From Jacaranda mimosifolia (Eukaryota > Streptophyta > Magnoliopsida > Lamiales > Bignoniaceae), in contig CM032119.1 of assembly GCA_018894105.1 (NCBI GenBank), forward strand, positions 11,859,246 through 11,923,245: 64,000 bases of DNA, given 5' to 3'. Of this stretch, positions 34,312 through 45,200 are shown piece after piece (within the stretch, counting starts at the first letter, position 1; every line of letters starts with the position of its first letter). The translations under genes and the position numbers were made by a program. The notes beneath the pieces were generated by a model. The model did no database searches. It was not told the DNA's origin and saw only the letters and a list, made by a program, of their open reading frames with translations.

Positions 34312-35852
34312 CTTGAAGGTAGAGGTAAGGCAAGGATTCATTTACAACAGGAAATTAAAATATAAAATATAACTTACGTCACCTCACCCAAGGATCTAGA
34401 TTATTCCTTAATTAAGGATTTTAGATCATGACAAAGTACTTTGATAGAATTTTTCAAATCAAGTTGGAGATCTTCTACTAGAAGCTCTTCTAAAGAGGAT
34501 CTTCCGCTCCTTTCTCTTATATTCTCCCCTCCACTCCTTTGGTCACCTAGGGAGGCAGCTTTTGGCCTTAAAATGACCTCCAAAATGTGGTAAAACAGCA
34601 GCAAATTTCGTTCTCCAAAGCACCTAGCTGCCGGTAGGATCTTCTTCTTGAAACTCATCTTCAATCTTTGAAGAACTCTTTTTTAAATTCTATATCTTGT
34701 TCACCACCACCAAGCACTCCAAATATAGTTCCTCCAAAGGTATCCACACACCTATCACACTCTAGATCCTCACTTTTTTGCTAGAATTAGAATGAGGAAG
34801 AAGGAGGAAAAAAGTGGAAATGGTATCAGGGAGTTGGAAGAGAAAGAGAGAGGTTGGAGAGAATCTAAGAGATGAGGTTATTTATCTCCAGACATGAGAT
34901 AAAATTTGGGAGGAAAATTGTGTAGAGTGGACAGCCATTGTGTGAGGATAGGCATATTTATATTGTGAGTTGGATGCTCCTATAAGCATTCATCACACCA
35001 TCCTCACACCTTGCCAACTAGTATGCCAATTTGCATACTTAGTTGGATTTTAATTTCCAAAATTAAAATGCCAACTCAATTTTAAAATGGACTCTTCTAT
35101 TTTAATTTTCCCTCCAAAATTAGATTCTCTCTTTAATTAAATTAACTCCTTAATTGGTCTAATTTAACACTTTAAACTAATCAAGCTATTGTGATCAACT
35201 CTTAATTATTCAACTTGGTCTCTTCCAAACTTGACCAATTAAATTATCTAACTCCTTAGATAATTTCTCCATTTCTAATTAGAGCATTCTAGGCTTTTGC
35301 GTATGATCCTTTAGGTTCACCAATTAATTAGACCTTGGCTTACAACTCTTTGTGATTTAGTGAATAGAAAATTGTCCGATTAGTCTAAACTCCTTTAAAC
35401 TAATTACTCTTTCAATTAATCTATATTAATTAAAGAGCACCAAATCTCTATAGTTGATGCTTAGCACAAGCCTATGGAGCCCAACCAACTGGATGAATTA
35501 ATTTCAAGTGAACAATAACTGCTTACAATTGTTGTGCAAATACGATCCTTCCATTTTCTATCTCCCGAAAGAGGCCTAGGGCAAGATATTTGTTGGTTCC
35601 CTAATAGCCTCGACAACTATGTATCTATTCTTGATGTTCGATTCCCAATTATGACCTTAACTTTGAAAAACTCCTTTTTCAAATTGTCATATCACCTTGT
35701 GCAAGGATTTCTTGGAATCGATCATCATAAAATACACAAAAGATCAACTCATTCTTCATAGACGGGCGACACGAATCCCATATTGAAACTCACTAACCTC
35801 TATATTTAGGTATCTTGTGTTCAATCTAAGACCCGGGTGACCCGCTATGTGG

Positions 35853-38800
35853 TTTTCCAGCTTGGCTTCATTCAACCAGCCGACTTCTCTAAAAGTAAGT
35901 TGCGCCTATTCCCTCGGTTGTTCATTGCTTCCCCCAGCCCTCAAAGGCAAAGGATTGGACTAACGAGTGCTCCTCCCTCCCTAATATCGAGTTGCTTAGA
36001 CTAACTGACTGATCCAGAGAGCTCAGACTGAGACTGATGGTTAGGTACCGGTATAAGTGAATACCAGCATCGAAAAGAGGAATTTCGCCTTTTCGATAAG
36101 TGAAAAGTCTTATACTTGACCACTTTCAACATTACAGAATTAAAGGAACTATAGAAGTAGGTATAGTAGGGTATCGCTACCGTGGATAGGTTATGAAACC
36201 TTTTCTCACAGAAACTTCCCCTCTCTTGCCCAAATAAGGAAGAGCTGGAAGGGAACTCTTCAACTCTTAGACGCGCTTCTCTCCTTTTGAAACTGCATTT
36301 GCCGCTTATGTCTTCTTATCCCCCTCACCCGGGGGGAACTCAATCTAGTCCAATCGAATATCTTCACTTCCCCAAAGTCAAGAGGAATCGCATCTTAAAC
36401 TCCAAAAATCCGCAAATCAGTCTGTGGCTCGATATGATACCATTTCAAATAGAAGAAAGAGCGACAACGAGTACTCCTACTATAGCAGCTGATTCAATTG
36501 CGAAAAGAGCTCAAGAGATAGCTTTTAGTCTCTTCCCCGGGTTCTGAGAAGAGCTGGTTTATGGAGCACCGAGCTAGCTCGGAAAGAGAAGTGAAAGAAA
36601 AGTTGAATCATAAAGATTGAGATTGCATTGACTGGGTTGACCTTTTAGGGAAATACGCTTGGTTTTTCAGTCTAAGATCGATTTCCTTCGCTCTGTAAAT
36701 GGTTCGAACTTTACTAGGATATAGGGCGCAACAACTGAATTATTTGATGTTGACTTGACCCTTCAATTGAGTATAAGTCAGCAAGCAACTTCCCCCTTCT
36801 CTTTACCTTTCTCGTCCCCTACCTTTGTTGGCTTGAATAGGAGAAAATGGGCGGCTAGCGATATCTCATATATAAGTAGCAGTGAACATAACAACAAGGC
36901 CAGGTAGGCGAACATTCTTCTTGCCTGGTCTTTTATAGGTATGTTAATGTTTAGTCTTTGGTCTAGTATAGTTGAATGAGTTCACTTGATCTTTGCTAAT
37001 TGGCTGACATTATTCTTTCTGTATACTGGTTTAAAGCATCTCTCTATATTTAGAATACTTCTTTGAGTAAGATCTTATATCATCTGTTCCAAGAGCCCTC
37101 TATCACCGAGAGCCCGAGCAGCATGTTGAATAGCTTCTAAAAGGAGAACTGGCTAAAGCTAACGAAGCCTAGCTCGTTTAGGTCCTGCCATTCCTACCTA
37201 TCTATCATTGGTTAACTCAAAAATAAGCTAGACCCGACTTTCTCTTTCAAATAAATTGATTCGCCAGTTTATGAGCTCACTCAGCTGGAAGACAACGCTA
37301 TATCTTTTGTTATGGCTCTTAGCTCATTATTGGTGGGGTATCTGGTCAGCACACTAAGAATAAAGTAGTACGATCGGCTGAGAAGTTTACTAAATACGCA
37401 GGCGACAATGTTATCATAGCCGACCAGGAAGTTGCAAGGGTGTATAAACAATCCTTGGATCAATGTTTGGTTCCAATTTTCTTTTCAAAAATCCTAAATT
37501 TCCAATAATGGTTCAGTTGAGTTTGCAAAGAAAGAACTTTAGGGTCTATGAATTGAGAGTGGACCTTACTTAGTCCTGTTTCTATTAAAACTTTAAACAA
37601 TTGGTACCATCCTTATGGGTTTTAGGAAATTAATGCTCGATATCCTATACAACGCTTTAGCACATTATATCATATTGGAGGTGCCAGATACAGGGTTCTC
37701 TCTAGGCTTGACCTTAGCCCTTCACTTAGGTTTGAAAGAGTGGGGGCAATGGACACTAAAATGCACCTACCAAAGCAAGTAATGGAGTTTTGGTTAGGTC
37801 GTGGTCTTCCCATATCTACGAGTAGAGGTGTCAAATGAGCCGGCCCGGCTCGTTTAACAAACGGTTAATGGCGGTCCCGGGCCGAGCCGGGCCGGCTCGC
37901 GGGCCATTCACAGTCCGGACCGTGACGGGCTAAAAATTGAAAAGTCTGGCTTGGCTCAAAACGAACCCACTATATAGGTGAGCCGGTTTATATATGAGCC
38001 GAGCTAGGCGGTCCGGCTCGCGGGTTGGCCAGCGAATTTCTTTTTTTTTTTTTTTGAAAATAAATTTAAAATTTTTAAGTTTTTATATTTATGTGATTAT
38101 TAATATTTTTTAAACACTTATACTTTTTTAAAAGACTTAATAATTTATACTTATGTGATTTTTAATATTTTACAACACTTAAATTTTTATAAAAACTTAG
38201 AAACTTATACTTATATTAATTTTTTTTTATCAATTATATTTTTCCAAAAACACCACCAAATAAAGTGGTGAGGGGTTTGGCATGGAGCCCTCTACCCATC
38301 ATTAATTTAGAAAAAATAATTACATAGAGGTGGATTTGACCAAACCTCTAAATGAAAGTACATAATAATAACAAAAAAAAACAAATAATAAACAACTTTG
38401 TAATATCTAAACATCTAAACATGTCCAATGATAAACTGCTCGTTCACTTAAGTGATGTAAATTGCTCTCGGATTGAGATGCGATGGTGGTTGCAGTTTCA
38501 AGCCATTATTCATCGTCTTATTCAAATTGAGGCAATATGATCTTCACCTTTCTCAATTTTATTTTTTTTATAATTTATAATTTAAAAATTAAAATTTCTT
38601 AATTATTGATTTATACATTTATAATGTAATAAATTATAAATCATACATTCTTAATTATAAATTATAAATTTACAATTTTTTAAAATTATTAATTTGTAAT
38701 TTGTAATTTAAAAATTATAAATTCTTAAATTTTGAAAAATTATAATTTATAATTTAAATTAAAAAAATATTGCGGGCTAGACCGCGTAGCCCACGAGCTG

Positions 38801-39513
38801 GCTTGTTTAGCCCACGATCCTTCATGGTCCGCGGGCCGAGCTGATCCCGAGTTGCAAAATTTCAGCTTGAGACGGGTTTTCAAGCGAGTCTGTCCAGCCC
38901 AGCCCATATTAAAAAATTAAACGAGCTGAGTTGGGCCAATTTTTTTTGCGAGCTGGGCCGGTCCGTCCGGCCCGTTTTGACACCTCTATCTACGAGGTCG
39001 TATCATTTCAGTTCTTCGTAACGAAATGAAGCCTCGGGATCTATGTCTTACCCCAGACGAGTTCTTTGTCACTAAGAAAGTCCTGTCTCGAGTGGTCACT
39101 TCTTTATTTATGGGTAAGGGATTGGCTTAAGTACTGCCATTGGTAAACTAGTTTAGCTTTGTCACCTGATGTCCGGATCGAGGATTTCTTTGATGCTTAT
39201 CAACCCATTAAGTATGAGAAAATCGTAGACTATGGTGAGTATGCATTTTTTTCCTCAAGCTAGAGAAGGGGCTTCAACTCGTTCAAATGCCCTATTGGTG
39301 TTACCGGTGTGGGAGTATGAGTGACCCTATCCGCTACTTGGATATTTCCTGTGTTTGCACAAATCTCCTGTTCCCTTTGCGGGTAGATGCATCGAATGGA
39401 AGGCTTTTTGCTCCTAGGCATCTTATTCATTCCTTAAGAAGAGTTATTAAGAGAGAGGGATCCATTTAAAGGAATTCGTGCTAATTACCTAACTTCGGGT
39501 ACCTAGACTATAA
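35853..39513. other. foreign insertion in the copia LTR, organelle-like (probably mitochondrial) DNA
   Basis: Leaving out the hAT element inside it, this is about 2.5 kb of clearly higher GC and different word use from all neighbours, in the style of plant mitochondrial intergenic DNA (for example TCAGTCTGTGG, GAAAGAAAAG and AGCTAGCTCGG words). There is no target duplication at the edges; about 21 bp of LTR is replaced, as expected for capture at a double-strand break. Short coding-like stretches at 36287-36547, 37281-37463 and 39287-39469 match nothing I recognise. Mitochondrial origin is inferred from composition alone. Confidence 0.5.
37823..38988. mobile_element. non-autonomous hAT element
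   Basis: Perfect 13-bp TIRs, TAGAGGTGTCAAA on the left and its reverse complement at 38976-38988, followed by GC-rich GGCCCGGC-type subterminal sequence. Perfect 8-bp target duplication TCTACGAG at 37815-37822 and 38989-38996. The middle is very AT-rich with no transposase. Length is 1166 bp. It inserted into the organelle-like DNA, so it is younger than that insertion. Confidence 0.95.
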
Positions 39514-40030
39514 AACCTAAATACAAGGTTACTATAGAACCTCAAGTCAAAGGACTAATCATATGCACTATCATAAGCTAGAGAATTTTCTACTACTGAT
39601 ATACCACTCTGGCTACCTCATGGATTCTCTAGGTAAGTCTTTAGTGAACTTATTCTCCAATAAGCACCCACTAACATGCATCCATGTCTAATGCAAATTG
39701 CCCATGAAATGGGACAATATCCAACTCTTTAGAGTATGTATTGTCAGTGCAAGTTTATCCAAATCTTAGATGCCCCATCTTTTAAGATTCTATGACTTGA
39801 AATATTTAAAATCATGATCATAGAGACTTGTTCATGAACATCATCATATGTGTGACCAAATCTCATTATCTTGTATGATTTAAAGGCTTCAACTAAATGC
39901 ATGTGAAGAATATCATAAACATATAACATGAAGATAGCCATTTTATTGACTATCATTCAATCAAGATTAAATCACAAATGGAGTAGTTTTACGTGCAAAT
40001 CTAATTAGCTTGTGGGGCACTATTCCAATA

Positions 40031-40686
40031 GCTAGTCCCAAGTCGAGTAGGATACTTCATTTTTAAATGAAAGGTCGGAACTGCTTTATGGAATTGATTC
40101 AACTCGGATCTTCCTAAGATGATATTATAAACGAAAGAAGCGTCTACCATTAAAATTTTTAGCATTATGGTCTTTCAACATAGCTCCATCCCTAAAGAAA
40201 CAGTTAGGTCTAATATTCTATTGATGCAACTTCAAATCCTCCAAACTCGGTTAGTGGTATATGCATGGGATAATACTCGTTATATCCAAGTTAATCATTC
40301 TCAATACATCGAAAAATATAAATATCCATCAAACTTCCATTATCCATGCGTCCTCATATAGCAAAAAGTTTGCTATATTCATTATTATCACCATGGGGTT
40401 ATTTTAAAACCCCATTACCCCTTCTCCCTAGCATCTGTCTCATCAAAAACTGTAGGTTGTTGGTTGTTCACCACTTGGGTGGGCTATTTACTCACCTGAG
40501 TTCTCAAAGTTGTAGCATATCTCCTTCTTGTATTATGGAAATCCTTAGGGTAGGCCTCCTTCTGTCATGTTAATTACCCTCTTCTTTGTAAGTTGTTGCG
40601 TGGGTTCTCTTCCATCACCATCTTCATTTTTGCTCATGTGTCTTTCTTTTCGGATAGACCTACCACAAGGTCTTTCCCTTGATCTC
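40031..40686 (-). pseudogene. protease and gag-end fragment of element D
   Basis: The minus strand encodes VDASFVYNIILGRSELNQF and then KAVPTFHLKMKYPTRLGT, the C-terminal part of the gypsy protease region (compare APFAYNVIVGRLALNEF in E). Upstream lie HIPLTEFGGFEV (about 40230-40270) and a basic gag tail with KERHMSKNEDGDGREP (about 40590-40640) ending in VINMTEGGLP, the counterpart of VINMIAGGP in E. The frame is broken by stops. Copia C entered just after the protease block. Confidence 0.7.
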
Positions 40687-40689
40687 TAA

Positions 40690-41882
40690 CACTACAAGAA
40701 AATATGCTTTTTACTACAATATTTTTCACTTAACTAAAAATAATGTACTAAAAAAGAATTATTTACTATGATTTTACTATTGTAGTACAAAATTTCAAAC
40801 GTGTGGTAAAAGTTATATTAAATACTACACTTCATCTTATCGTAGCAAAAAATATACTTATTTACTACAATTTTTGTATGAGGTGAATAATATTGTATAT
40901 TTACTACAATTTTATATAAAATGTAGCAAAAAGTTGATGAATTAACCATAATTTTTCATTAGTGAAGTAAAAACAATGAAACTTGTGAAAATTTGAAGGC
41001 AAAGATTAAGATCTTAAATCAAAAAAAAATTCACTAGAAAAGAAGAAACATAGGTTGGACATAATGCTTAATAAATAATATTCAAGGTAAATTAAAAAAT
41101 TGCTTCCAATTTTTATTATTAAAATATTAATTAATTAAATTCTAAATTAACAAATAAAACCCCCAAAAAAATCCCAACTACTCATGGTTTTAATTAATAA
41201 AAGTAGAGGGTAAAGTAAAAAATTCTCTCTAATTTTTATTATTAAAAAATATTTTATTAATTAAAATACTTAACTTAGCTAACTAGCAAAGTTCCTCAAA
41301 ACAGTAAGAAACCCCCAAATTTGGAGGCAAAATAAATATTTGTCTCCAATAACTTTTATTATTAAAAAAAAATTGATTAAGTGATCAAATATATTTAAAT
41401 TTGCTAATTAATAACAAAGAGATCATTAGCCTAGTGGCATCACTTTAGCACACATAAGAATAAGGTTAAGAGTTCAAATCCTGATAAGCTCCTACTGTCC
41501 GTGTATATATAAATAAAAAACTAAACTCCCCAAATTAATTGATTTTTCTACATTTAATTGTAGTGAAAAATAGTTTAAGTATTTACTACACTTTTCAAAA
41601 TGTGGCAATTAACTACTATATACTACACATTTTTTACTGTAGTAAAAGATAGTGGTGTATTTGATAGCTTTTTACCACACATTAAATTTGTAGTAATTGA
41701 AGATAATTTTGTAGCAAAAGTCAATTACCACGATTAAAAAAGTATAGCGAAGCTTTTACCTCGCCTGCAATGCCTACAGTTAGAAAAGTGTAGCACAAGT
41801 GTTGTTAATACCTTTTTACTACACTTAATAACTATTTAATACAAATAATTAACCATAGTAAAAAGCATATTTTTTTTTAGTG
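40690..41882. mobile_element. non-autonomous CACTA element 1
   Basis: Left end CACTACAAGAAAATATGC. The right end reversed is CACTAAAAAAAAATATGC, and the TIR similarity continues through TTTTTACTA. Target duplication TAA at 40687-40689 and 41883-41885. Inside are many short inverted words of the type TTTACTACA and TGTAGTAAA. It contains no transposase but holds a SINE-like sequence at 41420-41520. Length is 1193 bp. Confidence 0.92.
41420..41520 (+). mobile_element. tRNA-derived SINE, copy 1
   Basis: Contains an A-box-like TAGCCTAGTGGC and a B-box-like AGTTCAAATCC at tRNA-like spacing, then a TATATATAAATAAAAAA tail. The stretch AAGAGTTCAAATCCTGATAA matches AAGAGTTCGAGCCCTAATGA of the copy at 54029. 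No target duplication was clear. Confidence 0.65.
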
Positions 41883-41885
41883 TAA

Positions 41886-42210
41886 TGTTCTATATCAATC
41901 TCCTTTCTCTTCCTATTATTTATTTTGAGAATTAATTTTTAAGTAACCTTTGTTTGTTAGTATTTCACTTTATCCTTCAACTAGTAATAGTCCTCTAGTC
42001 ATGATCTTGATTTTTGTAAAATGGACCATACTTGCTTAAGGCTCTATTGGTCAAGTTTCTATGGTCTTTCTTGGCTACTATACATTGTCGGAACCCTTGT
42101 TTGGGTATTGAAACATGCGCCTCTAGATGTTGTTAGGGGGCATAATAACTTCTTGGATAGAGATCAATTCCAATCATTTTCAAACCTCGATCTCTAGTGC
42201 TTCTCTTTAA
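41886..42210 (-). pseudogene. gag remnant of element D between the two CACTA elements
   Basis: Lies between the two CACTA insertions and belongs to D by position. Coding sense is weak, with stops in all frames. The identification rests on context and on recognisable D sequence on both outer sides. Confidence 0.4.
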
Positions 42211-42213
42211 TCT

Positions 42214-45200
42214 CACTACAAAAAATTGACGATTTTCCATTGAAAATTTTTGACTCGAAAATTTTCATCAAAAATTTCCGACGGAGTTGAGGCAAATTTT
42301 CAACAACTTGGATGAATGTCGAAAATTCGCTATAAAACGTGATGGAAAAACTGGAGAAATTTTGTGCCTTTTTTGCAGCAAATATTTTGATGGAATATTC
42401 ATTTGAAAAATCCATCTAAAAGCTCTTCCAATGGGATATTCATCGAAAATTCCATTGGAATATCTATTTTTTTTATTTAATGTTGAATGATTAAGCTACT
42501 GAGGTAAATCTTTGATAGAAATCCATTGGAAAATTAAAAACTTTAACCCGTCAAACCCTCTTTTCTTCTCTTGTTCCCCATTTTCTCTCCTCATCTCTTT
42601 GCTACCCACTTCCATTGCTATACGCGCCAGCTACCACCATGCCCATTGATTTCTTTGGTTCAATTATGACTTATTATTTTCTATATATGTATTCATATGT
42701 ATGTGTATGTAATGTGTGTATGTGTTAATATTGTTTGAAAATTAATTATGTTTTCAACATGTCAAGGTTTTAGTTTATGGATTTGATTAGGGTTTACATT
42801 TGTTTTTGTTGTTTTAATTTATTAATGTGTTTAGTGCTTTAGATGTTGATATTTTAGGGTTTGTTCAATCTAGAAATTAATTAGTAAGTTTATGTATTTT
42901 AATGTCAATTTGTGATTTAATTGACTATTTTATATTGATTTGAAATCTTATTAGTTATTGTATCTTAGTTAAATTATGTTTGTTAATTATCACTGCACTT
43001 AGAAAGTAGGATACAATATATATGTAACTGCCATTAATTTTTATACTTAGAAAATTTTCATTGAATTATTTTCTAACTATTCTTTTTAATTATATTATAC
43101 AAGTACTTTGGTTGTTGATATCTAGCACTTTTCTACATTCATTCCCTTAGGTATTTATACTCTGGATATTTTGATAAGATAATCGTGCTTTTCTTTTATG
43201 CATATGGCTTAGCTTGATGGACATTCTATGTCTGTGTGAATAGTAATATTGTGCTATGTATAGAATTTAGAATTAGAGGTTTAGGTTGGAGCATGGGCTT
43301 TGGAGGAAGGGTGGAGCCTTCCCATTTGTTGTTGGGTTATTGTTTACTTGCATGTGTATGGAGTAATAAGGTGTTGTGATACTAAATGGTTTATAATTTA
43401 TAGTGTTCTATGATATATGCATTTATGAATATGTCTAGATATACCTGACTAGTAATGAAATATTTGAATCTTTAGTCTCCAGTTATAATATAAAATCAGG
43501 TAATCCTTTTTATAATCTTAAAAACACCTTACTTATAATGATGAAAAAATATGAGTAATTAATCCATCATACATTAACACTCTAATAATCAGTAACATAA
43601 TTTTTCTAATAACGTAAATGGATAGTATTCCTCCACATAGAATTTGGATGTACAATAGCTTGTATCCTGATCGTGTCAAAATTAGGCAGGAGTTTATAGA
43701 TAGGGTTGAGGATTTATTAATCATGCATGTGCTTTACCTCAGTTTGCGAGAGATAGGAACATTAGCTGCCCCTACAAATAGTGTGCAATAAAATATAGAT
43801 AATTAAACTCTAATGAAGTTAAGGTGCACTTGTATTGGGTAGGCTTTTGGAAAAATTACTATTACTAGATAGAATATAGGTAGTTAGATCCTTACATACA
43901 AATATATAATTATACATTTGACTGTGCATCAACCAGTGGACAATAGAATCAGTATCTTAGTGAGCTGCATAGATATACAAAAATGTTATATAATCTAACC
44001 ATGATTAATTAGGGTTGAACCACATCAATCTAACAGTGGCGAAGAACTCAATGAAAATACTCAAAGGTTTTATAACCTACTACCTCATTACAATCAACTA
44101 TTATGGGATGGATGTGAAATGCACTCTTCTTTATCTATCATTGTGAGAATGCTCAGCATTAAGAGTGACTACAATATGTCTCATAATTCTATAGATGATA
44201 TGCTACAATTAATGTTTAAGGCCACACAGTAAGGGAGCGGTGTACTTACTGGTGTACTTACTAATTACTATGAGGCACAAAAGCTAGTCAATAAGCTCGG
44301 CTTGATGACCAAAAAATTGATTGTTGTGTCAATGGATGCATGTTGTATTACAAAGAAAATACAAATCATAATCAATGCAAGTTTTGTGGACAATCTAGGT
44401 ACAAACCTAAGGACCAGAGAATAGGTAAAGGAAAGCTCTGAGAAGTGTTAGTGAAAAGAATGTACTATTTGTGTAATACCTATGTTGCAGAGGCTATATG
44501 TGTCGATGATTTCAACACCTGACATGAGATGGCATCACGAGAACCATCAAGCAGATGGTGTCATACGTCATCCATGAAATGGAAATACCTAGAAATAATT
44601 CGATCTAACACATCCTGACTTTACAAGTAACCCTAGAAATATGAGGCTTGGTTGCTAATGGATTTACCCCTTTCACTCAATCTACATCACCATATTTATG
44701 TTGGCCTATCATAATGATACTATATAATTTGCCTCCTAAAATGTGTATGACATTACCATATATATTTTTTACAAGCATTATTCCCGAGCTAAGAAATCCA
44801 ACAGCCATGATAGATGTCTAACTATAACTTTTAATTGATGAATTGAATAAGTTTCGAACATCAAGTGTTCTCACTTATGATGCTAGCAGCAAGCAAAATT
44901 TTATCATGACAGCTGCTTTGTTGTGGATAACAAATGATGTCCCAGCTTATGATATGTTGTCTTGGTGGATGACAATATGTAAATTGGCTTGCCGATACTA
45001 CATGGAAAACTGAAAAGCATTCTCTCTGAAGAATAGCTGAAAGAACCATTGGTTTGACTACCATTGATAGTTCTTAAATCATGATCACCAATTCAAAAGA
45101 AATACTATCAGTTTCTTAAAGAATTGAGAAAGATCCTCCTTCTTTCTTGCTAAATGGAGAGCAATTATGGGATTTGGTATGCATTTTACCCAAGATTATT

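Larger units (their letters stand above)
30665..40030 (-). mobile_element. Element C: truncated Ty1/copia retrotransposon
   Basis: Minus strand. It has a 5' LTR (34314-40030, interrupted), a primer-binding site, a long leader, gag, the zinc knuckle, the GAG-pre-integrase domain and the first part of integrase. It then stops at about 30665. The rest of integrase, RT, RNase H and the 3' LTR are absent. It sits in the protease gene of element D, whose sequence resumes at 40031. Confidence 0.88.
34314..40030 (-). repeat. 5' LTR of copia element C, interrupted by a 3.66-kb insertion
   Basis: LTR parts at 34314-35852 and about 39514-40030 align in order with the solo LTR at 28338-30500. The plus-strand start TGAAGGTAGAGG matches TGAAGAGTGTAG, and the end CTATTCCAATA matches CTACTCCAACA. 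Between the parts lie 35853-39513 in place of about 21 bp of the LTR. The terminal TG has become TA on the outer side. Confidence 0.9.

Noticed and set aside
37490..39470. Viral polymerase relic in the organelle-like insertion
   Set aside because: Considered because such relics occur in plant mitochondrial DNA, but no catalytic motif could be pointed to and frames do not agree across the hAT insertion.
41420..41520. tRNA gene
   Set aside because: Same reason; it matches the SINE at 54029 rather than a full tRNA.
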